Source: Rhodobacteraceae bacterium LMO-JJ12 (GTDB lineage Bacteria > Pseudomonadota > Alphaproteobacteria > Rhodobacterales > Rhodobacteraceae). From it: a stretch of DNA of 64,000 nucleotides. Below, one piece after another: positions 16,742-26,982 of this stretch. The notes beneath the pieces were generated by a model that ran no database searches, had not been told where the DNA came from, and saw only the letters and a list, made by a program, of their open reading frames with translations. The stretch covers positions 434,001 through 498,000 of the forward strand of contig JAKGBX010000003.1 of the NCBI GenBank assembly GCA_021555075.1, read 5' to 3'. How positions within the stretch are numbered: the stretch's first letter is position 1; the number at the start of each line of letters is the position of its first letter. The translations under genes were made by a program, and so were the position numbers.

Positions 16742-18259
16742 TTAAACATGCGCGACCTCCATGCCGTGAGCGCCGCCCATCATCAGGCCGATTTCTTCGA
16801 CGTTGAGTTCCGAAGTCACGCGTTTTTCAGTGAGCCGACCTTCGTTAAGTGCGGCGAAATGATCGGAAACTTCCATCAGCTCGTCGAGATCCTGGGACAC
16901 CACGATGACCCCGGCACCGCCGGCGGCAAGATCGAGCAGGGCCTGGCGAATGGCGGCGGCGGCAGAGGCATCAACCCCCCAGGTCGGCTGGTTGACGACC
17001 AACACATAGGGCTTTTGCAACACTTCGCGCCCGATCACGAATTTTTGCAGATTGCCGCCCGAGAGCGAGCGCGCGGCGTTTTCCGGCCCCGGCGTGCGCA
17101 CATCGAACGTCTTGATGATCTCTTCAGCGAATACTCGGGCTTGGCGCCATCGCAGGAAGCCGTTGCTGGACAGGTCACGGCGCACCGCGCCAGTTAGCAT
17201 CGCGTTTTCCGTCAGGCTCATGTCCGGCGCTGCGGCATGACCGAGACGTTCTTCCGGAGCGCAGAGCAACCCGGCTTCGCGCCGCCGGTTGGGTCCGATC
17301 GCCCCGATCGGGCGATTTCCCAGCTTGATCGCATCGGGTTCGACAGTGATCTCGCCCGAGAGCGCGAGCAGCAATTCATCCTGGCCGTTGCCCGCCACTC
17401 CGCCGATGCCGAGGATCTCACCCCGGCGCAATTCGAAATGGATGTTCTTGAGTGCCGTTCCGAACTGTCCCGGCGAGGGCATGGAGAGCCCAGACACGTC
17501 GAGCGCCACATCTCCCAGCTTGGCACCAGCGGATTTTGGAGTTTGCAACTCGCTACCCACCATCAACTCGGCCATTTCCCGCGCCGTGGTGTCGCGCGGC
17601 ACGCAGCTACCGACATTCTTGCCAAGCCGCAGGATTGTCGCGGCATCGCAAAGCGTTCTGATTTCTTCGAGCTTGTGCGATATGTACAGTATCGAGGTGC
17701 CTTCCGTGCGTAATTTGTAGAGTGTCTGGAACAGAATCTGCACTTCCTGCGGGGTCAGGACGCTTGTCGGTTCGTCCATTATCAATAGCTTGGGGTCTTG
17801 CAGAAGGCAGCGAATAATTTCGACGCGCTGGCGTTCGCCCGCCGAGAGATCACCCACCGTGCGGAACGGATCAAGCGGCAAGCCGTATTCTTCACTCACC
17901 TTGCGGATACGGGTAGCCAGATCGCGCAGGGCCGGCGGGTTTTCCATGCCTAGTGCGATGTTTTCGGCAACGTTGAGCGCGTTGAAGAGTGAAAAATGCT
18001 GAAACACCATTGCGACGCCAGCAGCGCGCGCGGCGCGCGGCTCGGCGGGGGTGAAGGCTTTGCCATTCATCCGCATCGCGCCGCTGTCGGGCTTCACAAG
18101 CCCGTAGATCATTTTCACCAGCGTGGATTTTCCAGCACCATTTTCGCCGAGCAGAGCGTGAATTTCGCCCTTTCCGATCTCGAAAGACACTGAATCATTG
18201 GCGACCACACCGGGATAGGCCTTGGTCAACCTTTCTATTTCAAGCAATGGTCCCGTCAC
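16742..18259 (-). CDS. ABC transporter ATP-binding protein, two ABC domains (BMP nucleoside transporter)
   Basis: 505-residue tandem ATPase, sugar/nucleoside type. GTG 18259 is chosen because GGAAAGGA lies seven bases upstream and family homology starts at LLEIERLTKAYPGVVAND; the open frame continues 49 codons further without homology. Domain 1 has Walker A GENGAGKS, signature LSAGERQRVEI and Walker B LLIMDEPTSVLT. Domain 2 is degenerate, as usual in this family: GVAGNGQ in place of Walker A and LSGGNLQKFVIGRE as signature. First gene of the four-gene operon; the 35-bp gap to the first permease has no terminator. Confidence 0.88.
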   Translation of the reverse strand: MTGPLLEIERLTKAYPGVVANDSVSFEIGKGEIHALLGENGAGKSTLVKMIYGLVKPDSGAMRMNGKAFTPAEPRAARAAGVAMVFQHFSLFNALNVAENIALGMENPPALRDLATRIRKVSEEYGLPLDPFRTVGDLSAGERQRVEIIRCLLQDPKLLIMDEPTSVLTPQEVQILFQTLYKLRTEGTSILYISHKLEEIRTLCDAATILRLGKNVGSCVPRDTTAREMAELMVGSELQTPKSAGAKLGDVALDVSGLSMPSPGQFGTALKNIHFELRRGEILGIGGVAGNGQDELLLALSGEITVEPDAIKLGNRPIGAIGPNRRREAGLLCAPEERLGHAAAPDMSLTENAMLTGAVRRDLSSNGFLRWRQARVFAEEIIKTFDVRTPGPENAARSLSGGNLQKFVIGREVLQKPYVLVVNQPTWGVDASAAAAIRQALLDLAAGGAGVIVVSQDLDELMEVSDHFAALNEGRLTEKRVTSELNVEEIGLMMGGAHGMEVAHV

Positions 18260-18816
18260 ACAGATGTCCTTTCCGGTGCCATGCGGCACCGCGGATGTTT
18301 GTTTTTCTTGTTGCGGGCAATAAGCCCCCCCGTTGAAGCTATAAGAACGGGGTTGCCCCCGATCTGGCAAGAGTGGATTCCTGTAGAGCGAAAGAAAGTC
18401 CTTCATAAAAAGCGAGATAATCTCTAAATATGCCAGCTTGTTGAAAAAATGCGCAATTAATCAGCTCTTTGTGGACATTGAGAATTAGAGAAGAAGCGCA
18501 GGCGCCTTCACGGCGAGTGGATCATGGCGCGTGGATCATAATGGAACGTTGGGTGATTTCACGCCGGTAAGCGCCCCGCGGCGGGTGAAAGCGGGCAAGA
18601 AGTTCTGCGATTGTGAGGCGGGCCACTGCGGCGCGGCGGGCGGCATCGGACATGGCTTGATAAAGGCGATCGCGCCTAATTTGGTTAGTCATATGGCCAA
18701 GCATTTGGATGGATACGCCTTCTGTCAAAATGGATTTTGATAAGTCAGCTAATTCTGTGCCCGGGCCGAACAGGTTGGTGCTTTCCCGCGGCTGGGCGAA
18801 AAGCTAGAGTGCGAGG
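18260..18816. other. Intergenic region between the BMP operon and dnaE, no convincing gene
   Basis: 557 bp between divergent genes; must contain both promoters. An AT-rich stretch at 18395-18500 is the likeliest promoter area for the BMP operon, with a small palindrome GAGATAATCTC at 18414-18424. A 68-codon frame on the minus strand (18522-18728) starts with TTG and has no ribosome site. I see no riboswitch-like fold. Confidence 0.5.
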
Positions 18817-21800
18817 ATGAGCAACCCGGCCCGATTCATCCATCTTCGCACGCACACCGAATATTCCCTTCTCGAGGGGGCCATGCGGCTGAAAAAGTTG
18901 CCGGATCTGTGCAAGAAGCTGAACATGCCGGCGGTTGCCGTGACCGATACCAACAACATGTTCGCGGCGCTGGAATTTTCCATCGCAGCACAGGCGGCAG
19001 GCGTGCAGCCAATTGTTGGGTGTCAGGTTGATCTGGCCTATCTGGAGACGCCGCCCGGGGAAAACCCGGCGCCGCCCGCGCCGGTGGTGCTGCTTGCGCA
19101 GAATGAGCAGGGTTATGAAAACCTGATGAAGCTCAATTCCAGCCTCTATTTGCGCGGCGACGGACAGTTGCCGCATGTTACGCTGGACGATTTGGGCCGG
19201 TATCATCAGGGTGTCATTTGTCTTACGGGCGGCCCGACGGGGCCGATCGGGCGGTTGTTGCAGAACGCGCAACGCCCGGCGGCACAGGCACTGATGGAAC
19301 GGCTGGCGGCCATTTACGGCGATCGGCTCTATGTCGAGTTGCAGCGCCACCCGCGCGATGATGCCAGCTTGCCCGAGGCTGAGCGTCTCTCGGAGCGCGG
19401 GAATGTGGAAATGGCCTATGCCATGGGCCTTCCGCTGGTAGCGACCAACGACGTCTATTTCCCCGGTGAGGAGATGTATGAGGCACATGATGCGCTGATC
19501 TGTATCTCTGAAGGGGCCTATGTCGATCAGCAGGAGAACCGCCGTCGCCTGACTCCGCAGCACTATTTCAAAAGCCCGCAAGAGATGGCGGTCTTGTTTG
19601 CCGACCTGCCGGAGGCCATTGAAAACACGGTTGAGATCGCCCGACGCTGTGCCTTTGCGACCTACAAACGCGCGCCAATCCTGCCGAAATTCGCCGATGA
19701 CGAAGTGGTCGAGCTGCGCCGTCAGGCCAACGAAGGTTTGCAGGCCCGGCTTGCTGTGATCCCGCATGCGGTCAGTCCAGAGGAGTATCAGGCGAGGCTG
19801 GATTTCGAGCTCGACATCATCGAGGGTATGGGGTTCCCGGGCTATTTTCTGATCGTGGCCGATTTCATCAAATGGGCCAAGGACCATGACATTCCGGTCG
19901 GGCCGGGGCGGGGCTCGGGCGCTGGCAGCCTGGTGGCCTATGCGCTCACCATCACCGACCTTGATCCGCTGCGCTATTCTTTGCTGTTCGAGCGGTTCCT
20001 GAACCCCGAGCGGGTCTCGATGCCGGATTTCGACATCGACTTCTGCATGGACCGGCGCGAAGACGTGATCCGCTATGTTCAGGATAAATACGGCCGCGAC
20101 AAGGTGGGTCAGATCATAACCTTCGGTGCGCTGCTTTCCAAGGCGGCGGTGCGCGATGTCGGGCGGGTGTTGCAGATGCCCTACGGGCAGGTTGACCGGT
20201 TGTCGAAGATGATTCCGGTCGAAGGGGTCAAGCCCGTGTCGATTGAGCAGGCGCTGGCGCAAGAGGATCGCCTGCGCGAGGAGGCGCGCAACGAAGAGGT
20301 TGTCGACCGGCTTTTGAAGTATGGCATGCAGGTCGAGGGCTTGCTGAGAAACGCTTCGACACATGCCGCCGGTGTGGTGATCGGCGACCGGCCTTTGGAC
20401 GAACTGGTGCCGCTCTATCGCGATCCGCGCTCGGACATGCCCGCAACCCAATTCAACATGAAATGGGTTGAGCAGGCGGGGTTGGTGAAGTTCGATTTTC
20501 TCGGGCTGAAAACGCTGACTGTGATTCAGAATGCGGTTGATTTGATATTGGCCGAGGGGCGGCCTTTGCATGTAAGCGCCGATGGGACCGAGCTCTATGT
20601 GCCCGCCGAGGGCGTCGAGAACCAGATCAACGCCATCCCGCTTGATGATGAACGCACTTACAAGCTGTATGCTGCTGCCAAGACAGTCGCGGTGTTCCAG
20701 GTAGAAAGCTCGGGCATGATGGATGCCCTGAAGCGGATGAAACCGACCTGCATCGAGGATATCGTGGCGCTCGTGGCGCTCTATCGCCCCGGCCCGATGG
20801 AGAATATCCCGACCTATTGCGAGGTCAAGAACGGCATCAAGGAGCGCGAGTCGGTTCATCCATCGATCGACCATATTCTTGAGGAAACTCAGGGCATTAT
20901 CGTCTATCAGGAACAGGTGATGCAGATCGCACAAGAGATGGCGGGCTATAGTCTCGGCGGTGCCGACCTGCTGCGCCGGGCGATGGGCAAGAAGATCGCC
21001 GAAGAAATGGCCAAGGAACGCCCGAAGTTCGAGAAGGGTGCGCTGGAAAACGGCGTCGACAAGAAAAAAGCCAGCGAAGTGTTCGACCTGCTCGAGAAAT
21101 TCGCCAATTACGGCTTCAACAAGTCGCACGCCGCCGCTTATGCCGTGGTCAGCTATCAGACAGCCTGGCTCAAGGCCAATCATCCGGTCGAATTCATGGC
21201 CGGTGTGATGAACTGTGATATCCACCTGACTGACAAGCTTGCCACCTATTTCGAGGAAGTGCGCAAGGGGTTGGAACTCGATTGGTTGCCGCCATGTGTG
21301 AATCGCTCCGAGGCGACGTTCACGGTGAAGGACCAGGTGCTGCATTATGCGTTGGGGGCATTGAAGAACGTCGGTGTCGAGGCGATGAAGCTGGTCACTG
21401 AGGGGCGCAAGGTCGATGGCGTTGACAAACCCTTTGCGACGCTGTTCGATCTCTCCCGCCGGGTTGACTTGAAGCGGGTGGGCAAGCGGCCGCTGGAGAT
21501 GTTGGCGCGCGCCGGGGCATTTGATCAACTCGACAGTAACCGCCGCCGGGTGTTTGATGCGCTGGAGAGTCTGATGAACTATTCGGCGGCGGTGCATGAA
21601 CAGCGCGCCTCCAATCAGGTGTCACTGTTCGGCGAAGCCGGCGAGGATTTGCCCGAGCCGCGTCTGGCACCAGTGGCCGACTGGCTGCCAGCCGAGCGGC
21701 TGGGCGAGGAGTTCAAGGCGGTGGGCTTCTATCTGTCCGGTCATCCGCTTGATGACTATATGCTACCTCTGAAACGCAAGGAGGTGATTACGCTCGATCA

Positions 21801-22332
21801 GGTGATCGCCAAGGCCGAACAAGGGCCGCTGATTGCCAAGATGGCAGGGGTCGTAGCCGGGCGGCAAGAGCGTAAATCGGCGCGCGGCAACCGCTTTGCC
21901 TTCGTACAACTCTCCGACACGACCGGCGCATTTGAAGTCACGGTGTTCTCGGAAACGCTCGAGAAAGCCCGCGAGTTTCTCGAAACCGGATCGAAAGTTG
22001 TCGTCACGGTCGAGGCGACGATGGAATCCGATCAACTCAAGCTACTGGGCCGCTCCGTTGCGCCGATCGACACGGTCGTCGCCGATGTCGGCGGTGTGGG
22101 TTTGAAGATATTTCTCGAAGATGCGGAGGCGGTGCAATCGGTTGCCGATGTGCTTGCGGACGCGGCCGAGAAGGTCAAGACTGGCGGGCGCGGCCCGATA
22201 TTATTCTGCCTGATGGACCATGATCTGCCCGGAGAGGTCGAGATTGATGCCGGTGCAGAGTTTCCTGTTTCGCCGCAGATCAAGGGCGCAATCAAGAGCC
22301 TGCCCGGTGTGGTCGAGGTGCAGGAGGTCTGA
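18817..22332 (+). CDS. dnaE: DNA polymerase III alpha subunit
   Basis: Replicative polymerase catalytic subunit of 1171 residues, the usual size for DnaE1. Order of parts: PHP domain from residue 1 (FIHLRTHTEYSLLEGAM), polymerase core with GPGRGSGAGSLVAY near 365 and the catalytic pair in MPDFDIDFCMDRR near 405, a third acidic region further on, the FNKSHAAAYAVVSYQTAW helix-hairpin region near 768, a beta-clamp type segment QVSLFGEA near 930 (QxxLF), and a C-terminal OB fold. It adds nucleotides in the pol III holoenzyme. No neighbour forms an operon with it. Start ATG is preceded by GCGAGG. Confidence 0.97.
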   Translation: MSNPARFIHLRTHTEYSLLEGAMRLKKLPDLCKKLNMPAVAVTDTNNMFAALEFSIAAQAAGVQPIVGCQVDLAYLETPPGENPAPPAPVVLLAQNEQGYENLMKLNSSLYLRGDGQLPHVTLDDLGRYHQGVICLTGGPTGPIGRLLQNAQRPAAQALMERLAAIYGDRLYVELQRHPRDDASLPEAERLSERGNVEMAYAMGLPLVATNDVYFPGEEMYEAHDALICISEGAYVDQQENRRRLTPQHYFKSPQEMAVLFADLPEAIENTVEIARRCAFATYKRAPILPKFADDEVVELRRQANEGLQARLAVIPHAVSPEEYQARLDFELDIIEGMGFPGYFLIVADFIKWAKDHDIPVGPGRGSGAGSLVAYALTITDLDPLRYSLLFERFLNPERVSMPDFDIDFCMDRREDVIRYVQDKYGRDKVGQIITFGALLSKAAVRDVGRVLQMPYGQVDRLSKMIPVEGVKPVSIEQALAQEDRLREEARNEEVVDRLLKYGMQVEGLLRNASTHAAGVVIGDRPLDELVPLYRDPRSDMPATQFNMKWVEQAGLVKFDFLGLKTLTVIQNAVDLILAEGRPLHVSADGTELYVPAEGVENQINAIPLDDERTYKLYAAAKTVAVFQVESSGMMDALKRMKPTCIEDIVALVALYRPGPMENIPTYCEVKNGIKERESVHPSIDHILEETQGIIVYQEQVMQIAQEMAGYSLGGADLLRRAMGKKIAEEMAKERPKFEKGALENGVDKKKASEVFDLLEKFANYGFNKSHAAAYAVVSYQTAWLKANHPVEFMAGVMNCDIHLTDKLATYFEEVRKGLELDWLPPCVNRSEATFTVKDQVLHYALGALKNVGVEAMKLVTEGRKVDGVDKPFATLFDLSRRVDLKRVGKRPLEMLARAGAFDQLDSNRRRVFDALESLMNYSAAVHEQRASNQVSLFGEAGEDLPEPRLAPVADWLPAERLGEEFKAVGFYLSGHPLDDYMLPLKRKEVITLDQVIAKAEQGPLIAKMAGVVAGRQERKSARGNRFAFVQLSDTTGAFEVTVFSETLEKAREFLETGSKVVVTVEATMESDQLKLLGRSVAPIDTVVADVGGVGLKIFLEDAEAVQSVADVLADAAEKVKTGGRGPILFCLMDHDLPGEVEIDAGAEFPVSPQIKGAIKSLPGVVEVQEV

Positions 22333-22513
22333 TCGCTGTGTGACACAACACGGCACGATCCATTTGCGACAGTTCAGGTCTTCGCCCTGATGGATCGTCC
22401 TCCTCAGCCTTGAAGCGCCGGGCCCCTGTTCAGAGCTTCGGCGCTAAGCAATACCTCTCACGCCAGTTTGGCTGCCTCAAAACACACGAATTTTCTGTGT
22501 TTGAACCCGGCGC

Positions 22514-23329
22514 TCAGTTGCTACAGCCTTGAATGTCCACTGCATGGCTGCGCCCGAGAATTGTGAACCGCAGTGCGGAGCGATCAAGCGCGAATGGCCC
22601 GCCCGACGCATGCATAAGGTCGAACTCGGCAAAGAGACGCCCGCCCTTGCGGTTGATCTTCGGTTCCGACGCCCAGATCATCGGGTCGCCGGTTTCCACC
22701 ACGGCTAACTCGCGCCCACCGGCTGTGGGCAAGGTGAACTCAGCGCTGAGCGTTATCCCGTCCTTTGTGGGCGCAATCGTGCAGGTCATCCTTTCCAAAC
22801 CGGCTTCGCGCGCCGAAAAGGGGCGGTCGGCCAATGCGGCGGCAATTACCGGATCAGGTGACGACTTGCCAGATTTCAGGATTTCTCCAATTTCGACCTG
22901 CACCGGAACACAGACATCCCGGCAGATTCCGAGGTTTATCGTCCCTGACAGATGCACCGGTTGGCCAACGCGCCGTGGCGCTACGGAAATCGGTAAAACT
23001 ACGCGATTTTCGTAGCCAATCGTGCGCGTGCCGCTGAGCAGGAAAACCTCGGGTGTCGGCCAGTTGACCGTTGCATTATCCAGATTTCGCGAGGCGGACC
23101 AATCAAATAGCGGCGGAATTCCGGCATCGCCTGGCGCGCGCCAATAGGTCTTCCACCCCGGCGCAAGGCGAATCTCGATTCCCGCCATGTGGGTGCCATC
23201 GGCAGCTTGCCAACCGGGCAGGATGCGGGTTTCGATCATCTGGGCATAGGGATTGCTGCCGGTTTGCGCCAGAACGGGCAAAACAGGTATCAGCAGGACG
23301 GTCGCGAACAGAATGAGACGTGTTATCAT
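22514..23329 (-). CDS. Secreted protein with DsbD N-terminal-like (DsbD-alpha) domain
   Basis: 271 residues with a signal peptide (1-21, ends LAQ). The rest is the thiol:disulfide interchange DsbD-N domain: HMAGIEIRLAPGWKTYWR near 48 and the redox pair C-x3-C in NLGICRDVCVPVQ near 135. DsbD-alpha takes electrons from the membrane part of DsbD and hands them to periplasmic thiol proteins. Here the membrane and C-terminal parts are absent and no partner is adjacent, so this is a stand-alone form, common in alphaproteobacteria. A third and fourth Cys lie near 180 and at the C-terminus (IQGCSN). Confidence 0.82.
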   Translation of the reverse strand: MITRLILFATVLLIPVLPVLAQTGSNPYAQMIETRILPGWQAADGTHMAGIEIRLAPGWKTYWRAPGDAGIPPLFDWSASRNLDNATVNWPTPEVFLLSGTRTIGYENRVVLPISVAPRRVGQPVHLSGTINLGICRDVCVPVQVEIGEILKSGKSSPDPVIAAALADRPFSAREAGLERMTCTIAPTKDGITLSAEFTLPTAGGRELAVVETGDPMIWASEPKINRKGGRLFAEFDLMHASGGPFALDRSALRFTILGRSHAVDIQGCSN

Positions 23330-23443
23330 TCCTCACAGATGGCGCGTCTTGCTTGAAATGCCAATTCACAAATGGGCGAGCCTTTGCCGGGCCGCAGCAA
23401 ACAGCCGCTTGAATCTGCTCCGATCTGCGCGCATGTTTGGCCA

Positions 23444-24025
23444 ATGACACGTGCATTTGACCCTGCCGATATTGACCTCACAGGTCAGATTTTGATCGCC
23501 ATGCCCGGCATGGGCGACCCCCGTTTTGACAAAAGCGTGATCTTCATGTGCGCGCATTCCCCCGAAGGCGCGATGGGGTTGATCGTGAACAAACCGACCG
23601 GAGATCTGAGGCTCAAGGATCTGGTGGCGCAACTTGAGATCGGCGATGGCGCCTGCGCGCGCGATCGCGGCGTGCATTTTGGAGGGCCGGTTGAGCCAGG
23701 GCGTGGGTTTGTGCTGCACTCGGGTGATTACACCTCAGAAATATCAACTCTTTTCGTAGGCGATGATTTCGGCATGACCGCCACGCTGGATGTGCTGGAA
23801 GAACTGGCCGCTGGTACCGGTCCAGAGCGCGCGATCATGGCACTGGGCTATGCCGGCTGGGGGCCGGGACAACTCGAAAACGAGATACTATCCAACGGCT
23901 GGCTCACTTGCGATGCAAGCCTGTCACTCGTCTTTGATGAGGCGGATGCGGCCAAATGGGGCGCCGCGCTGAAAACTCTCGGTGTCGATCCGATAAGCCT
24001 TTCGGCTGCCGCTGGTCACGCCTGA
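23444..24025 (+). CDS. YqgE/AlgH family protein
   Basis: 193 residues (UPF0301). ATG 23444 is chosen because the family homology starts there ([26 protein letters not shown]); 24 upstream codons are in frame but not family-like. Other signatures are [14 protein letters not shown] and the [14 protein letters not shown] segment, then [16 protein letters not shown]. Its biochemical role is not established; AlgH links to regulation in Pseudomonas. Convergent with the threonylcarbamoyl-AMP synthase gene. Confidence 0.9.
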   Translation: MTRAFDPADIDLTGQILIAMPGMGDPRFDKSVIFMCAHSPEGAMGLIVNKPTGDLRLKDLVAQLEIGDGACARDRGVHFGGPVEPGRGFVLHSGDYTSEISTLFVGDDFGMTATLDVLEELAAGTGPERAIMALGYAGWGPGQLENEILSNGWLTCDASLSLVFDEADAAKWGAALKTLGVDPISLSAAAGHA

Positions 24026-24050
24026 CGCGGCAAGTGGCGCGTGCGGCTCT

Positions 24051-24079
24051 GTTTCATCTTTCCTGAAATACTCATTGCA
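24051..24079 (+). repeat. Short dispersed intergenic motif, copy 2
   Basis: GTTTCATCTTTCCTGAAATA then CTCATTGCA, 26 bases after the YqgE stop, in the convergent gap with the threonylcarbamoyl-AMP synthase gene. Related to copies at 16707 and 43667. Confidence 0.4.
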
Positions 24080-24195
24080 CACCGTTTCGTCATGGCGCGG
24101 CATCTGAAAGCCGGATTCGACGATCAGACGCTCTGGCCGAGCGGAACGAGGCCACCCCAGAGGCGCGCGGCGCAACGCCTTGCCCGACAAGGCGA

Positions 24196-25146
24196 CTATC
24201 CTTCGCGCGGCGCGGCGGCACGGCGCAAACGGTCGTTGATGGCTCTCCCAAGCCCGGACTCGGGCACCGCAGAAACCGCGATTGGCGTCTGGCCGTCATC
24301 AATTGTATGCAGCATGCTAAAAAGATTGGCCGCCGCTTCCACAAGATCGCCTGAAGGCGAGAGGTTGAGGTCGGCGTCCTGCGCCTGGCCGAAGCCGAGA
24401 AGTTTTTCTCCTGAATGCTTTGCCGTCGCGTTCAGACGCACCGTTGCACCCGGTGCATAATGCGAAGCAAGCTGTCCCGGCGATGTTATGCCGCCCGAAT
24501 GTGCAACCAGCGAAACGCCGAGTGCGGCTTCGATTTCTTCCTGGGCCAGCCCGCCAGGACGCAGCAGCGTCGGCAGGCCGGTTAGCCCCAAAATCGTGCT
24601 TTCCACCCCTACGCCACAGGGGCCACCATCAAGGATGGTCTCAATCCGCCCCGCAAGACCGGCCTGTACATGGTCGGCCGTGGTCGGACTTATCCGGCCC
24701 GAAGGGTTGGCAGAGGGGGCGGCGACCGGTCCGTCAAATGCCGCCAGAAGGGCATGGGCCAGCGGATGCGCCGGTACCCGCAACGCGAGGCTGGGCTGGC
24801 CTGCGCTGACAAGTGGCGACACTCCGGTATCGTCTCTGATCGGCAGCACCAGTGTCAACGGACCGGGCCAGAATTGTGACGCCAGCGTCTCGGCTGCGTC
24901 GTTCCATTTCACCAGGCAGCGCGCTGCGTCGATATTGGCAACGTGAACGATAAGCGGGTTGAACCGGGGACGCCCCTTGGCTTCGAAAATCCGCGCCACC
25001 GCGCGGTCATCACAGGCATCGGCGCCAAGGCCATAGACCGTTTCGGTCGGGAACGCCACAAGGCAGCCCGCGCGCAAGCCTGCGGCGGCGGCGGAAATGC
25101 CCTCGGCTGTCGGAGAGAGGCGTTTGGTCAACATGGCGTGGGCCAT
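24196..25146 (-). CDS. tsaC: L-threonylcarbamoyladenylate synthase (Sua5/TsaC/YrdC family)
   Basis: 316 residues, the long Sua5 form: a YrdC domain followed by a C-terminal Sua5 domain. It condenses threonine, bicarbonate and ATP to threonylcarbamoyl-AMP for the t6A modification at position 37 of ANN-decoding tRNAs. Seen: FPTETVYGLGADA near 33, KGRPRFNPLIVHV near 57, PSANPSGRISPTTADHV near 140 and GVESTILGL near 178, then the second-domain linker SPGQLASHYAP. The start may be the Met four codons in. Divergent from the acyl-CoA dehydrogenase gene. Confidence 0.92.
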   Translation of the reverse strand: MAHAMLTKRLSPTAEGISAAAAGLRAGCLVAFPTETVYGLGADACDDRAVARIFEAKGRPRFNPLIVHVANIDAARCLVKWNDAAETLASQFWPGPLTLVLPIRDDTGVSPLVSAGQPSLALRVPAHPLAHALLAAFDGPVAAPSANPSGRISPTTADHVQAGLAGRIETILDGGPCGVGVESTILGLTGLPTLLRPGGLAQEEIEAALGVSLVAHSGGITSPGQLASHYAPGATVRLNATAKHSGEKLLGFGQAQDADLNLSPSGDLVEAAANLFSMLHTIDDGQTPIAVSAVPESGLGRAINDRLRRAAAPREG

Positions 25147-25263
25147 AGCGCGTGACGCGGCGTTTTCATAGGCTGGATCGGTGTTGTTGCATTAAGATGA
25201 GACGTGAAGCTGCATAAGAGCGTGTTGTTTCAAAGCCAAACGTCCCGTCTTTCGGAGAATCCC

Positions 25264-26982
25264 ATGCCCTATCGTGCGCCCGTCTCAGATGTCACCTACC
25301 TTCTGGACAATGTGGTCGGCTTTTCCCAAGTTTCAAAGACCGAACGATTTGCAGAAGCCGGCTCCGACATGGTGCAGGCGATTCTGGGCGAAGCCGGGCG
25401 GCTCTGTGATGAGGTACTGGCCCCGCTGCAACGCATTGGCGATCTGCATCCGGCCCGCCTTGAAAACGGTGTGGTGCGCACCAGCCCCGGATTTGCCGAT
25501 GGCTATCGCGCGATCAAAGAAGGCGGTTGGGTCTCGATCTCAGGCTCGCCCGAGCAAGGCGGAATGGGTCTGCCGATGACGATCACCACCGCCGTCAACG
25601 ACATGATGAGCGGCGCGTGCCTGTCGCTGCAACTCAACCCGCTGATGACCCAGGGCCAGATTGAGGCGCTGGAGCATCATGCGTCTGATCAACTCAAGGC
25701 GTTATACTTGCCCAAGCTGATGACCGGCGAATGGTGTGGCACGATGAACCTGACCGAGCCGCAGGCTGGATCGGACGTAGGCGCGTTGCGCTCCAAGGCG
25801 GTCCCCAATGGTGACGGATCTTTCGCCGTTTCAGGCCAGAAAATCTTCATTTCTTGGGGCGATAACGATTTTTCCGAAAACATCTGTCATCTGGTCTTGG
25901 CCCGGCTTCCCGACGGGGTGCCAGGCACCAAGGGGATCAGTCTCTTTCTGGTGCCCAAGTTCATTCCGGACGAGAACGGCAATCCCGGCAAAGCCAACAG
26001 CCTGCGAGTGGTCAGCCTGGAGCACAAGCTGGGCCTGCATGGCAGCCCCACGGCAGTGATGGAATTTGACGGTGCCACCGGTTGGCTGGTTGGCCCCGAG
26101 CATGGCGGTATGGCCGCTATGTTCACGATGATGAACAATGCACGCCTGGGTGTTGGCGTTCAGGGCGTCGGCGTGGCTGAAGGTTCCTATCAACACGCAT
26201 TGGCCTATGCTCAGGAGCGCAAACAGGGCCGCACCCCGGTAGACGGGGGTAGTGGCACGATCATTGATCACGCAGACGTTCGCCGCATGCTGATTACCAT
26301 GAAGGCCGAGGTTTTCGCCGCGCGCGCCATCGCGCTTTCCTGCGCAGTGGCCATTGATATGAGCAATGTCACCGGCGAAAAGGATTGGTTGGCGCGGGCG
26401 GCGTTTCTCACGCCGATTGCCAAGGCCTTTGGCACAGAAACCGGCATCCGCGTGGCCGAGATGGGGGTGCAGGTGCATGGCGGCATGGGCTTCATTGAGG
26501 AAACCGGCGCGGCGCAATATGCCCGCGATGTGCGGGTGACGGCGATCTATGAGGGGACCAATGGCATTCAATCGATGGATCTTGTTGGCCGCAAGCTGAT
26601 GGATGGCGGCGAGGCAGCTGCTGCGCTTCTGGACGAGGTTGAAACCCATGCCGAATCGGTGCGCAGCCAACACCCGCGTATGGCCGAAGCGGTGTGGAAC
26701 GCCACGGAAACGCTACGTGAAGCCACCGAATGGATGGTGGCGCAAAAGGACATGAACGAACGTTTCGCTGGGTCGGTGCCGTTCCTGATGGCGTATGGGC
26801 GTGTTCTGGGCGCGCATTACCATCTCAAGGCCGCATGTGCCGAGGAGGGAGACGGACGACGCACCCGATTGGCGCGGTCCTATATTACACGGCTCTTGCC
26901 GGATCATGCGGCGAACCTTGCCCATGCAATGGCTGGCGCCAATGATCTCTATGCCCTGTCTCAGGAAGATCTTGCACAATGA
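25264..26982 (+). CDS. Acyl-CoA dehydrogenase (DmdC-like family)
   Basis: 572-residue FAD enzyme of the long acyl-CoA dehydrogenase subfamily with an extra C-terminal domain. ATG 25264 is preceded by GGAGAA; a GTG 20 codons upstream is in frame but lacks support. Seen: MNLTEPQAGSDVGALR, the substrate/FAD region LHGSPTAVMEFDGA, the conserved GGMGFIEETGAAQYARDVRV and the catalytic Glu in AIYEGTNGIQSMDLVG. Members include 3-methylmercaptopropionyl-CoA dehydrogenase of DMSP catabolism in roseobacters; whether this one acts on that substrate or on ordinary acyl-CoAs is inference. Overlaps the following MBL gene by ATGA. Confidence 0.88.
   Translation: MPYRAPVSDVTYLLDNVVGFSQVSKTERFAEAGSDMVQAILGEAGRLCDEVLAPLQRIGDLHPARLENGVVRTSPGFADGYRAIKEGGWVSISGSPEQGGMGLPMTITTAVNDMMSGACLSLQLNPLMTQGQIEALEHHASDQLKALYLPKLMTGEWCGTMNLTEPQAGSDVGALRSKAVPNGDGSFAVSGQKIFISWGDNDFSENICHLVLARLPDGVPGTKGISLFLVPKFIPDENGNPGKANSLRVVSLEHKLGLHGSPTAVMEFDGATGWLVGPEHGGMAAMFTMMNNARLGVGVQGVGVAEGSYQHALAYAQERKQGRTPVDGGSGTIIDHADVRRMLITMKAEVFAARAIALSCAVAIDMSNVTGEKDWLARAAFLTPIAKAFGTETGIRVAEMGVQVHGGMGFIEETGAAQYARDVRVTAIYEGTNGIQSMDLVGRKLMDGGEAAAALLDEVETHAESVRSQHPRMAEAVWNATETLREATEWMVAQKDMNERFAGSVPFLMAYGRVLGAHYHLKAACAEEGDGRRTRLARSYITRLLPDHAANLAHAMAGANDLYALSQEDLAQ

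Noticed and set aside
18522-18728. 68-codon minus-strand frame in the gap before dnaE
   Set aside because: TTG start, no ribosome site, and no recognised similarity. It could be real but is unsupported.
18260-18816. Riboswitch upstream of the nucleoside-type ABC operon
   Set aside because: No purine-type or other known aptamer fold could be traced in the leader.
18745-21597. 950-codon minus-strand frame
   Set aside because: Complement of dnaE; no family features in its translation.
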